Source of the DNA: Ceratobasidium sp. AG-K | Taxonomy: Eukaryota > Basidiomycota > Agaricomycetes > Cantharellales > Ceratobasidiaceae | Direction of reading: 5' to 3' | DNA: 64,000 nt | NCBI GenBank assembly: GCA_037039685.1 | Contig: JAWNGF010000009.1 | Location: 248,001 to 312,000, forward strand | Part shown: positions 1-11,123 of the stretch, one piece after another | Position numbering within the stretch: position 1 is the stretch's first letter | How the letters are laid out: the number at the start of each line of letters is the position of its first letter | Notes under the pieces: generated by a model | Told to the model about the DNA's origin: nothing | Seen by the model: the letters and a program-made list of their open reading frames with translations, nothing else | Databases searched by the model: none | Translations under genes and position numbers: made by a program

Positions 1-3000
1 CGTACGAGGCCTTGTATGCGTTGGGCACACCCGCCAATACGGCCGTTACGAATCCGGTGCTTGTGCCGTCCCCGACGATCGATTTTTTCCCTTTTTCGGC
101 GAGGACGGTGGCGCTTTGGGTGACTTGGGTGCCAATCTTGCCCCAAAGCATCATTAGAGTGTCGGCATCGGGTTCCGGGCCCGGTGGAGGCGCAGTTGTC
201 GGACGGATGGCGGATGGAGCGGCTTTAGGAGGGACTGGGAGTTCTCGGCGTGTGCGCGCTTCAGAGGCTTGTCCAGGAGGGTAGTTGGTCTCGTCCTCGC
301 TCACGAGCGACTTGGTCATGTACTCGTCCACACCCGCATGCTCAAAGTCGGACTCTTCTTGAGGCGGTGGCGGTGGACGAGAGCTGGGCGGTGGTGGCGG
401 ACGATTTGCCGGACGAGGGGGCGGTGGTCCGTCGTCTGCCTCAGACTCTTCACCCGGTGCCTCAACCATAGTGAATCCTTGAGGTTGGGCAGCACCCACA
501 TCGACTGAACCCTGACGAGAGGCAGGGGCACGCGGAGGTGGTCGACTGGGTGGAGGCGCCATCCCTGAATAAGAGCCAGAGACTGGAGGCGGACGGGCCG
601 CAGGACGAGGTGGAGGAGCAGGCTCGTCTTCTTCAGGCTCCATACCTACATGCTCGGGCTCGCTGACTTCGGCCTCGACGTGTACGCCTTCTTCTTCGAG
701 ACTCTGTTGTCCTTCCGAGAGGGTTGTGAAGTCGTCGGCCTCGGACGCACCCCGTTCTAGTGGGGGCCGGGGCAGTAGTGGGTGGTGGAGGAGGAACTGC
801 AGTTGGTGGCGGTGGAGGTGCTGCAGCGGGCGGTGGCGGAGGTGCCGCAGCCGGTCTTGGCGGACCTCCAACTCCAGGTGGAAGCATACCAAACCGCATA
901 CCACCCATAGCAGCCATCTTGGCCGCAATCCGCTCCTTGCGCGCTCGCTCAGACTCTTCAGATCCATCATCAACTGTGGGCGGGGCCTCGGGAGCAGGTT
1001 CCTTCTCTTCAACCTCTTCCTGCACCTCCTCGGGCGGGTTCGTGGGCTGACGGCGAGGCGGGGGAGGTGCCACTCCCGGCAAACCAAATTTGATCCCACC
1101 GAGCTTGGCCATGCGCTGTGCAATCGTCCGACGACGCGCTTGCTCTTCGGTTTCCTCGTCTTGCGCGGGTTCGGGAATATCGATCGAGCCCGAGACACCA
1201 GGAATAACTGTATCTGACACAGGAAGTTCCTCGGGCCGATTGAGTCCTACGAGCTGAGCAGCGCGTTCGTGTTCGCCGAGTTCGCGTTGGGGGGTGAGGT
1301 AGTCTGAGTCGCGTTCCGGGATGGGGATACTCTGCCGGCGGGGCGGTTTCTCGATTTCCTCCGGGGCGTCTTCGGGCGGACGCGAGAGCGAACGAGTGGG
1401 GCGTGCGCTGGCTGGCATGGGCGGGGGCGACTTGGGCACAGGTGGGGCTGCCATGACTGGGCGAGGGGGTGGCGATGACGGCATGGGCGGCGGAGAGGTG
1501 GCAGGTACCGGTGGACGCACACGGGGCGGAGAAGTCGGTGGGACTGGTGGGCGCGACGTAGGTAGAGGCGGCGGGCTGCCTGGCATTGGTGGTGGAGAAT
1601 GAACTGGCGCTAGTGGCGGGGAATGGACCGGCGGCGGCGGGGGTGCCACAAACTGATCGGCAGAAGGCCTAGGTGCCGACGGAGGGGGTGGCGGGGGACT
1701 AAATACCGGAGGCGCTGGCGGAGACGCGATGCGAGGTGGAGGTGGAGGCGCGACAAACTCGGGTGCGGCCACGGGTGGGGGCGGGGGCGGCAAGTTTGGA
1801 CGCGGTGGGGGAATGGGGAACGCATCAATGTCGATGGTGGCGACTGTACCTGCCGGTGATGCGGGTTCTTCTGGCACCACGGGTGGGTGGGGTGGAAGCG
1901 TTCGACGGATCGAGGGGGATCGCTAGACGAAAGTTAGTTTCGCCCGGTCGCTATGTAAATACCCTACCTGAACGTCCGAATCGTGGTCCCCAACACTCCC
2001 AACAGAATCCCTACGGAACTAGACCCCAATCTCAGCACAGCTCTCACCAACAACCACGCATACATACCTCTCCACTCGGCCTACGCACCGAATCCTGGCT
2101 CGCCCTCCGTCCAACACTCCCAGTACTTGCACGCCTCAACGGAGAATTCGTCCGATTCTGGGGCGAAAACGGCTCCTTTTCGTCCCTAACCTCGGGCACA
2201 GGAGTATCTGGATGCATTCCAGTAAGAGACCCGACCGAGTCTTTACGCTGACGCTCAATCGGCTCGGGCTCGTCAACCATCTCGGACGGGACCTGTCCTA
2301 CACTCGCCCTCCGACCCGAATCAAAACTCGACCTACGAACCGCATCGGAGCTGGGTCGACGGCCTGAATCCGCACTTGGCCTACGGCCTGAATCTGCACT
2401 CGCCCTGCGCTCAGGCTCCATACTCGCCTTGCGTTGTCCAAACATCCCCACTCCCATGGGCACACCACCCAGTTTAGCCATACGCGCCGCGATACCCGCC
2501 CTACGCTCTTCTTCATCCTGCGCAGGTTCCTCCGTCTTGGGCTCCTCTTCCGCTTTGGGATCCTCAGGTTCCTTCTGCCACTCTGCAATAGGAACTTCGG
2601 AGCGCAAGAGCGACGCACGACGCGTACCTGCTCTCCTCGGGGGCGGAGAAGAAGGCATCATCGTCGGCGAGAAGGGGCGAGGCGACAATGCGCGTGCTGC
2701 AACAGGCGACACCGAGCGCGGAGGCAGACTCGGCGAGCGGGATCGGGCTACGACGGGGGAGGGAGAGCGGGCGGCTGGGACGGGTGTGGACGAGGTCTCT
2801 TCTGTCCCGTGAGAGACCTCTCTAGGAAAAGGGGTTTCCTGTTCCAGGGCCGAGGAAGATCGTCGTGGGATGGGTGAAGATGGTCTGCGGATGGGTGAGG
2901 GTGGGCCTGGGGGGCCGCGCATCGGGACTGGCGAGGCGGGGCGGGAGGATGCGCGCATTGGGGCTGGGGAGCGGACTGCTGGGCTTGGTGAGCGCGGGGG

Positions 3001-4495
3001 CGTTGCTTCGCGTGGTGGGGTTGCTTCACGTGGCGGAGTCGCCTCACGAGGTGGCGTCGCTGGGCGCGGAGGAGTGCTGCACGAGGAGGTGTTGCTGCGC
3101 GAGGAGGTGTGGATTCGTGCTCGGGGGTTGCCTCGCGTTGAGGTTCAACGGTGGACTTGGGACATCCTCGACGGGGACATTGGCTGGTGGCGATGGAGCG
3201 CGCTCGGGTTCGGGTTCGAGTGCGACGGGTGCCATACCGATATCCTTGGCTTGTGATAAATCGGCCTTGGGTTTATCCTCGGTCGGTTTAGTCTCTGGCG
3301 CAACCTCAGGTTCCTTGGGCGCGATCTCGGGTTCCTTGGGCGCAACTTCGACCTCCTTGGGGGCAGTATCGACTTCCTTGGGGACATCGTCGACATCCAT
3401 AGCCGCCGAGTCCTTGGCAGCAGGAACGTCCTCAGGCACATCGGGCTTGACATCCTCAGGCACGGTCTCCTCGACCTTGGGCTCCGCTTTCGGTTCCTCG
3501 GGCTTCTTCTGGGAACTCTTCTTGCGGGGTGGAGCAGCTCGCTTGGGCGCAGCGGGGATGGGCATACTCGTAGGTGGCGAACGGGGTGATGGAGACGTAA
3601 TAGGCGCAGGTGAGGTCATCTCGGGTGGAGGCTCGACGATAGACGGGGTTGGTTTCGGTTCGTCGACCTTGGGCTCGTCGGATTTGGATTCATCAGTGAG
3701 CTTGGCTTCCTCGGTGGGTTCGAGGTCGTCGGGTTTGGGTTCGGACTTGGGCTCGGACTCGATCGCCGGTTCAGTGGGTTTCGGTTCGTCGAGTGGCTTG
3801 GGCTCGTCGTCGGTAGACACTTGGGCCTCGGGCTTTGTCTCGACGGTCGATGTAGCCTCTGGTTTAACCTCAGTGGGTTTATCTTCATCTTCCTTGACCT
3901 CGTCGGGCTTATCATCCGCCTTGTGATCCTCTTCCTCGTGTTTCTGCGCACGTCCAAACACAGGTGCCATCCCCACACGCGCACCTCCGAGCTACACAAC
4001 GATAAGCACAATCCAACGCGCGTTCATTTGACGTGCCTTGGCCATCCGCTCAGCCAGTCGAGCCCTACGCGCCTTCTCTTCTTCGTCTTCTTCGTCTGCC
4101 GCCTCAGCAGGCTCGTCCTTGGGCTCTTCCCGCTCAATGACAATCTTCTTGGGCACAGGCGGGGCAGGACCTCCGATCGACCGGCCCTGGAGCGCAGCCA
4201 TCCGTTCCTTGAGACTTCCAAATCCACCCGCAATCGACTCGCGAGCGTCATTCGACGAGAACGCATTTCGCTGCGGCGGAGGCGACGGAGACCTCTCGCG
4301 TGCACTAGGAGCAGCTTGGGCACTAGGAGCAGGGGGCTGGGATTGGGCCTCTTGCTGCTTTGCCTTCCACGCCCACTGTTTAGGCGCAGGCTTGGGTGGC
4401 AGCGGGGCACTCGCTTCAGGCTTCTTCTCAAATGCCGCAATGCGGTCGCGCAACGAACCGACTTTGCGCGGAGGCGGTTGTTCGTCGTCGGCCAT
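1..4495 (-). CDS. BBC1: Bbc1/Mti1-like actin cortical patch protein, 3' end missing
   Basis: Bbc1 binds type I myosin tails and restrains Arp2/3-driven actin assembly at endocytic patches. The start is ATG at 4495 (MADDEQPPPRKVGSLRDRI). The protein is proline-rich and acidic, and it repeats a short motif of the type RMAKLGG(x)nGM four times. Just before the left edge the frame enters the conserved C-terminal Bbc1 domain (LWGKIGTQVTQSATVLAEKG, then IVGDGTSTGFVTAVLAGVPN). The 3' end lies outside the window. Two introns are inferred: 4036-3992 (GC-AG, 45 nt) and 2067-1923 (145 nt). The frame also needs single-base corrections near 3159-3161 and 3074/3075, and near 755, where a 50-nt GTGCGT...CAGAG intron is an alternative. 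No SH3 domain is visible in the part present. The gene is divergent from the FHA gene. The family call is from recalled homologue motifs. Confidence 0.8.
2995..3112 (-). repeat. 18-nt coding minisatellite in the Bbc1-like gene
   Basis: Read on the minus strand, about seven imperfect 18-nt units encode the hexapeptide PPREAT or PPRAAT. One unit, ending at 3075, is only 17 nt long, and that single-base loss throws the following units into another frame. Adding one A there gives an unbroken TPPRxA repeat. Confidence 0.75.
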
Positions 4496-4804
4496 GGTTG
4501 GGGTAAGGGATCCAGGCGCCTCATCATCCCTTTTATGGCCACGGTTACGTCAGCGCATATACCCGCCAACACGTGTGAACGTACCACGTATAGACACCTG
4601 AGATGGAATTATCGCACTAGGTGTTATCTGGCCCCTATCCACGCCTCGCTGCGAGTGCGTTCCCAGTGCAGCATAGCATGAATGTTGGGACCATATCAAG
4701 CCCTCATTGGTTGTCCTCGTTGTGTGGCGGCGTGGTTTGTTTGTCATAAGGGCCGGCCCACATCACACGTCGGATGCTCTGCGTAACCACCCCCACCCTC
4801 TTCC
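4496..4804. promoter_or_regulatory. Shared upstream region of the divergent Bbc1 and FHA genes
   Basis: These 309 bases separate two start codons that point away from each other, so they must carry both promoters and both 5' leaders. No convincing TATA box is visible. Confidence 0.5.
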
Positions 4805-7304
4805 ATGGCCCCGTACCAGATGCAGCCTCCTCCCGCCTGTCCCGCTCTCTATCTCTATCCCCTCAATGACACTTTTGTCCCCAAACAAATCGCCCTGGGC
4901 GGTGGAGTCCGCGTAAAAATCGGTCGTCAGACAAACGCCAAGACCGTTCCGGGCGAGCGCAACGGCTTTTTCGACTCCAAGGTGCTTAGCAGGCAGCACG
5001 CTGAAGTATGGGAAGAAGGCGGCAAGGTGGGAAAATTGACTTGTCGAGTGATGACGTCCAACACCCCCTTTTTTAGATATACATCAAGGATGTCAAGTCA
5101 TCCAACGGCACGTTTATCAACGGCGACCGTCTGTCGGCCGAGTCGGTTGAATCGGAACCGTGCGAGCTCAAGTCGGAAGACATCGTCGAGTTTGGCATCG
5201 ATATTGTGGGCGAGGATAACAAGACGATTATTCATCACAAGGTCGCCACCCGCGTCTTTGTGGTATTGACCCCTGAAGACGCCCAGGCTGCTGCCCGCGA
5301 ACACCATGCACATCTCCAGCACCAGCAACAGGCCATGTTTGCCCAGCAGCAGCACCAACACCAGCAGCACGCCGCCCAACAGGCACAAGCCATCGCCCGT
5401 CGACAGCAAGGTCCCCTCAGCGGCAACAACTCGCAACTCGGTGGCTTGGGCGGTCTAGGCCAGGGCCAGGCTCGCCCAGGCTCCAAAGGCCTCTCGTTTG
5501 ACCACATTCTCAGCAAACTCCAGATGGAACTCCAACGATCCCGCGAGACGGGCGCAGAGCTCCATTCGCTCACGTCGGCCATGTCCGACATCCAGGACAC
5601 CATGGGCGGCGGTGCAATTGTAAGTGTCCCCAAAAGGCTTTTATCTATTCTAACTTGGTATAGCCCCCTCCCCCGCCTCAACACCAACTCATCCCCCCCG
5701 TGCGCCAACCCACGGCCGACACGGACGTCTCGGTCATGCAAAACCAACTCCGCGAGACGCAGTCCTCGCTCCAAGCCCACGTCGACAAGATCCGCGCCCT
5801 CGACCGCCTCGTCGAGGAACACGAGGCCATCAAGCGCGAGGTGGGCACCATGCGCGAGATGCTCTCCCGCACGAGGTCCCCGCACCAGCTCGAAGAAGGC
5901 GACTTGGGCGAACACGGCGGGAACATGCTCGGTGAATCCAACCAGGAAGAATTCGACGACGACTCGGACGCCCGGAGCGTGTGCACGATTGTCCCCGAGG
6001 AAGAAGACCAGGCCGATGCCCACGAGCGACGGTCCGTCGGGCGACCCAAGACGCCCGAACCCATGGCGATTATGAATTCCCATATCGACGAGCGTGATGC
6101 CATTCGTGCGGCTGAACAAAATGCCCTGCACGCCGCCGAGCAAAACTCGATCCTCGCCGCTCGCCTCGAGGCGCTAACCGCCCAACTCGAGCAGGCGATT
6201 ACCCTCAGCCAGGGTTTGCAAACACATGCCGAACGCGCGTCGAGTACGATTGCGGCCCTCGAGGCCAAGGTCACGGCGCTTGAAGAGGAACAGCGCGCGG
6301 CGCGAATACTCGGTGCTGGAGCGGCCTCGACGCCCGAGACGGATATCGCCCAGCTCGTCAAGAGCGAGTTGATGCGCGAGATGGAGCGTCGGTGGGATGC
6401 GTGGCGTGCCCGGTCCGAAGAGGAGCGTGAGACGGAGAAGCGTACCCTTGCTGCGGCGATTGAGCAGTTCCAGGCCGTGATGGATACCCACAAGCGTCAT
6501 GTCGAACCTGCGTCTGAGCACCCCACCTATGATGCGCTCGAGGCCAGGATCGCGCTGGTCGAGGCCCAGTCCAAGCCAACCGCGGATTCCAAGGTTACCG
6601 CGGTCGAAGCGAGCACTGACGTCATGGCCCGCCTGGACAAGATTGATTCCCGCATCGAACAGGTCAGCACCCGCGTCGAGAGCGTCGACAGCCGTGTGAC
6701 CCAAGTCGACTCGCGCGTCGGCCAACTCGACACGCTCGTGAACCAGGTCGAATCCCGTGTCACCGAGACCGAGGACCAACTCGCGGACGCTAGGTCCCAA
6801 GTCTCGGAGCTCAGACGCGATGGACGAACCCGGGCCGATGCCGTACGTGCCATTTCCGGTCTGCCTTCCGACAGCTCTTCCTCGACTCTGGACGCCATGC
6901 CCACCTCGACTTCGACCCTCGACGTGCGCAAACGCGTGCGCAAGCGGTCCAGTCGTGGCTCGAGCGGGGAAGACAATTCATCCCTCGCGTCGAGCATGAC
7001 CCGTGCGAGCGTTTCCACGCGCGCGACCAGTCCGTCTGAAGACGAGTGCGAGGAAGAGGAAGAGACGCGTGTGGTCCCGAGGCCGCATAAAACAGTCACG
7101 GCCGTGTCGGTCTCGGCCCAAACCGACACGGGTCCTGTCGCACGCGGGTCCATCAAGGATGTGGTGCGTATTCTGCTCGACCTCTGGGCAGCCCTTCTAA
7201 CCTGCCTGTCGATCAAGCCCGCACCGGTATTAAGCGCCGCACTCGTGGGGATGGTCGCGATTGGGGTCGGAGCATGGATGATGACGCATCGCGTCAAGGA
7301 TTAA
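4805..7304 (+). CDS. FHA-domain, coiled-coil, tail-anchored protein (Far10/Vps64/SLMAP-like)
   Basis: Three exons (4805-5026, 5077-5619, 5664-7304) give 801 residues. An N-terminal FHA domain spans about residues 15-125 and shows the conserved phosphothreonine-binding blocks KIGRQT, LSRQHAEVWE and KSSNGTFINGDRL. A Gln/His-rich stretch follows at about residues 165-205, then several hundred residues of charged heptad-like coiled coil, then a single C-terminal membrane helix (VLSAALVGMVAIGVGAWMM) with a short basic tail. This order (FHA, coiled coil, tail anchor) is that of Far9/Far10 and SLMAP, which hold the STRIPAK phosphatase-kinase complex on ER, nuclear and mitochondrial membranes. Intron 2 has a clear CTAAC branch site. 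The domain calls are read directly; STRIPAK membership is inferred from architecture. Confidence 0.82.
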
Positions 7305-7752
7305 CTCAAAACCGAGAGATGGTGTTATATACCCCGCAATGCACTGCTCCTGCTCTCGCTTCATTTTCGCGTTGTATCTCGTCGTCGTAATGGGGGTGTA
7401 ATTAGAGGTGTATTCTCGCATGGTTTGACTTTTTTTTATTTCATCACGACGTTGTTACGATTTTCAGCAATTTAGTTATATTCAGCCGTCTGTGGATTGT
7501 GCAATCGAATGTTTTCGTTAAACCACTTGCTTTGGGATGGTTGTCGTTTGTCGTAGTTTGCCAGATTCAACGAAACAGCTGTTTGCAAACAAACCTGACG
7601 AAAGACACGCGATTCCCGATGGGGATAGAAGACTTTCTGCTGGATTAAGATTCGGTATGTAATCGTGTATACATAATACATATCCATACAAACTCTCGAC
7701 GACCGATCTAGTTTACAATTAAATTTATACCACACTAATCGTGAATCGCGGC
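7305..7752. other. Intergenic, convergent 3' ends
   Basis: AT-rich spacer between the FHA gene and the end of the C2H2 gene. It should hold both 3' UTRs. No gene or repeat was seen. Confidence 0.5.
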
Positions 7753-8647
7753 TCATCTCCCACAAGCGGTCTTCCTGAGATGTCTTTGAAGATTGGAAGG
7801 CGTCGAAAACCCCTTATGGCATACTACACATTTGGCCCCTGCGTAGAAGACCGTCACATACGTCTCGCCCGTATAAAGTACGCACCCAACTTACCCTTGA
7901 TCTGGTAGTGGCTGCATAAATGAAGCTAAAATTAAATCGGAATTGGTCACGTGAGATCTCGTGGAGACAGCGTCAAACGCACTTACTTTGAAGCTGCTCG
8001 GCCTCCTCTGCAATTTCCCGCATCCAGGTAGGTCGCATACGTAGTGAATATTCCTAGGCAAATCATCCCGTTTGTCCAGGACTACTGCGCTTACACAGTC
8101 GTCAATTTGCTCCTTGGTCGGAATAGTGCCACTGTTGTGAACAAAACCGAGGATCGCGAAAGTGGTGGCCACGCGACTGGCATGAAGTTCTGGGGCGACC
8201 CAAGAAAAAGGGGGATTGGGAAGATCATTGCTTGGTAAATTTTCCGGATATATGCGTTGGCGTGGGTAAGCTTCATTCCCGTATAATGGCGCCGTGTTCG
8301 AGCTTAGCTCAGGCGTCCTGAGAATTATGGATGGAATATCAATTTGATTACCTTCAGTGGTCGGATTTAACTAACTCCTGCGACGTAAAGTAACGTAGAA
8401 CCTACTCCAGAATGTTTCCATGTCGTTCCTCACTACTTGTTGCTGTAGTATGGTATGATCGAAAGGAACAGCAGTAAACGGGAAGTATCCTTCATAGCCT
8501 TGGTGGCCTGTATGGGCATTTGGGCGCCCACTCAGGTAGTCTACAGCGTAACCTCGTCAGCGCCACTCATCCTCCACTATAGGTAATAGAGGGAATTTGA
8601 TTCCTACATGTGCTTCCCTGAAACCTACTACTTGTATCGAAACCCAT
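7753..8647 (-). CDS. Two-finger C2H2 zinc-finger protein
   Basis: The gene is split into short exons and looks like background in a plain ORF scan. Exons 8647-8578, 8540-8437, 8370-7987, 7925-7895 and 7838-7753 join in phase to 224 residues. Finger 1 spans two introns: CDLPGCGK...FKLHLCSH, spacing C-x4-C-x12-H-x3-H. Finger 2 (CVVCHKGFSTPSNLQRHL) has C-x2-C-x12-H and then a Cys as the probable fourth ligand. The linker TPSNLQRH is typical of fungal C2H2 regulators. The N-terminal two thirds is Pro/Asn/Tyr-rich and low in charge, like an activation region. The 3' exons are well supported. The first two exons and a 37-nt first intron (8577-8541) are tentative. A DNA-binding regulator is likely; its targets are unknown. 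Confidence 0.7.
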
Positions 8648-10457
8648 CACAGAACAGGTGTTGGTGTACGGGGTGTCCTGAATGAGACAGTCGCTGGTAT
8701 ATGGCCTAAACTTCTTGGTAACTTGAGTCGTGAGAGCGGAGACTGAACAAGTAGGGGGCAGGTCTGGTAAACTATCAGAGTGCCTTGGGCATTTTCACTC
8801 CTGCCCGTCTTCACCGAAAGGGACACACTGTTGTGGAATCTTGCCTTGAAAGGCCGCTGATCCCAGGTTATACAGGATGGCCAATACGTTCGGCACATTT
8901 CTCGCGGCCTCGCCACATAACCCTTGAACTCATTCTCCGCTCTAATTATCAATATAGTCCGCGAGGGAATGCACAAATGGCATACTTTAGGGGCTACGAG
9001 TCCTTGAAAGACCCATTCTCCTCACAAGTGGTATGACATATTGGTACTAGATCGCCGACGGTTGGAAGACTATTCAAGACCTTGAATTCACCGCAGCTAA
9101 TCCCTCTTGCTGGAACCGGACTAAGTCTGTTCAGCCAGCAAGGCATCCTACACATTAACGTTACACTTACGGGCGCCGCCGATAGAGTTTGATGAACCTA
9201 CTTCAGCCTCTCTGATTCACTGGCAACTCAATACATACCTGAATAGAGTGGCTTGATTGTGCGCATCCCGTGTGTCAAAGAGTGAGCTCTGGACCGGCAG
9301 CGAACTGGATCCATTGTAAAATCTGTTGCCAGTCGGAAAATATACGTTTGTGTACTTACACCAAGTGTCCAATCGGTTTCAAATACGTCACTTTTGGTAC
9401 TTCTGGTATGGCCTCGGCGTACATCTTACAGGTTCCATTGTTGACACTTCGGTTAAGTACCAGTACTACAGTGTGTGACCCCATGTAGATTCACTCCAGA
9501 TGCTGTGACCAAACCCATAAAGCATGGGAATTACTTGGTCCCTACCGGAGGTTAACCTGGTTGGTATTGTTGGCATAAAATGCATATCTGAACTTGTAGG
9601 ACGCGAAGAGGGCTTGCCGACCCAGATTCAGCTATACAAACCATGGGCAACGATTGAATTTTGGCTTTGGTCGCCCGACTCCATCGTCCTCCAATGTCGC
9701 TACTAAATACGGCGTTGGCGCAGCGTCGCATCTGGACCCCAATGAATGGCAAGGAGGAGTGACAAGCCAACGGCGGACGTGCCTTTATTTCGATCGCCTA
9801 CTTGAGTTAGTGCCAAACGGATTGATTGGCTGAGTACATCAAGTGCAATGCATGAATGACGGCACATACCAATCGGAATGCTCAGTCAATAGGACCCCGG
9901 ATCATAGCTGTATTGTTCAATACGATTATATAAAACTACGCGACCACAGGGATTTCCTCGGGCCCATCGAATCGCCACAATAACATGACCACGGGTGGCT
10001 GGGCAATGGTGCTGCCGGGCTCTGATAAGTTATGTAGGCCCAGGACATTCCTTGAAGCTCATGTAAAGCAAAACAACACTGAGGACACCTGTGACGAATA
10101 TATGCGCTGTTAGCACTTAGCCAGACCCTTTTCGAGAAGCTACTTCACAGAATCCCTCCAGTTACGTATTACGCTTGGCTGAGTTGACGTTTATCGCTCG
10201 CCTAGTGACTATGTGTTGTGACGGAGAAATGAGCGCGTGGGGTACGGCTGGTTGGAGCAAGCCGACACTTCGCCTATTACACAAGGGATTTGCTCATCCA
10301 AAGAGCCGCTCGACAAATCTAAATGGGATCGGCCCCAAGCAACGTGTGCCTCAGTGAATATACAACTGCTAGCCATGAAGAAGCCGGTAGAGGGGTAAGG
10401 GGAGGTCGCTTATTAGCATCATCTGTTGAGATTAATGTTGGAGGATGGCAATATGTC
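8648..10457. other. Long stretch without a supportable gene
   Basis: About 1.8 kb with only short ORFs in both strands. I could not join any of them across plausible splice sites into a recognisable protein. It contains the C2H2 promoter. No tandem repeat or transposon ends were seen. Confidence 0.4.
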
Positions 10458-10538
10458 GCCTGGCTAGCTCAATCGGTAGAGCGTGAGACTCTTAAAACAG
10501 TCATCTCAAGGTTGTGGGTTCGACCCCCACGTTAGGCT
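10458..10538 (+). tRNA. tRNA-Lys(CTT) with an 8-nt intron, pair 1 left
   Basis: The 81-nt gene folds as a full cloverleaf: acceptor stem GCCTGGC/GTTAGGC with two G-U pairs, D arm GCTC/GAGC, anticodon stem TGAGA/TCTCA, T arm GTGGG-TTCGACC-CCCAC. The anticodon is CTT, reading AAG. Eight extra bases (AAACAGTC) sit just after position 37, the standard intron site. CCA is not encoded. A T5 pol III terminator follows. Confidence 0.93.
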
Positions 10539-10957
10539 AAAGGAAAATATTTTTGGCAATGATTCTATGTAAAGACATTTTGACATGCTGCAGTGTTTCC
10601 CCTCTTTGCAAGTTCTATTACGCTCAAACGCAGTATGCACTCATAGGGACGCATGGATTCTGCATGGTGGGTCCAGCCAGACTTACGTTAGTATTATATA
10701 TATGCGTGCTAGGGTGTGACTGAGTAAATTATTTGACACTGTACTAGTACAATTCTAAATTAGGTGAAGTGAGTGCATTCACAGGAAAGGCGAGTATCTT
10801 CCCAACTGGCACTTGCCTAAAATTTGATGGGCAATGGCTCTAGAATCAAACCTGGGTGCATCTATTTACAATCCTCAAGGGTGATTCAATACAAAATGAA
10901 ATGGGACGCAATTTCGAATCAAAATACTGCCGCCCAGGGGCACAAAAGTTATCCTTT
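10539..10957. other. Spacer between the convergent tRNA-Lys genes of pair 1
   Basis: 419 bases with no gene. The first and last 15-20 bases are the pol III terminator flanks of the two tRNA genes and resemble each other in inverted orientation. Confidence 0.5.
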
Positions 10958-11038
10958 AGCCTAACGTGGGGGTCGAACCCACAACCTTGAGATGACTGTT
11001 TTAAGAGTCTCACGCTCTACCGATTGAGCTAGCCAGGC
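10958..11038 (-). tRNA. tRNA-Lys(CTT) with an 8-nt intron, pair 1 right
   Basis: Identical over all 81 bases to the copy at 10458 but on the opposite strand, so the two genes face each other tail to tail. The 3' flank ends in a T4 tract (AAAGGATAACTTTT). Confidence 0.93.
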
Positions 11039-11123
11039 GGTGAGGGTGGTGGCGTGTGGCGCGTTCTGAGAAACGTGTCTGCTAGGCTCTATAGTTCAAT
11101 TTCATTGTTCTAAACGAGTACAC

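Noticed and set aside
2865..3926. 353-codon plus-strand frame rich in Gly/Ser
   Set aside because: It is the reverse complement of the Pro/Glu/Lys-rich Bbc1 coding region; GC-rich repeats keep the opposite strand open. No start context or introns.
3992..4036. GT donor GTCAAA for Bbc1 intron 1
   Set aside because: It puts the RMAK|LGGARVGM motif out of frame; the GC donor three bases earlier keeps it.
5235..6143. 302-codon minus-strand frame over the FHA gene
   Set aside because: Shadow of the coiled-coil exon. The plus strand has a recognisable FHA domain and correct splicing.
10458..11038. 81-bp inverted repeat as transposon ends (MITE)
   Set aside because: Both arms are complete tRNA-Lys genes with terminators; no target-site duplication is visible around them.
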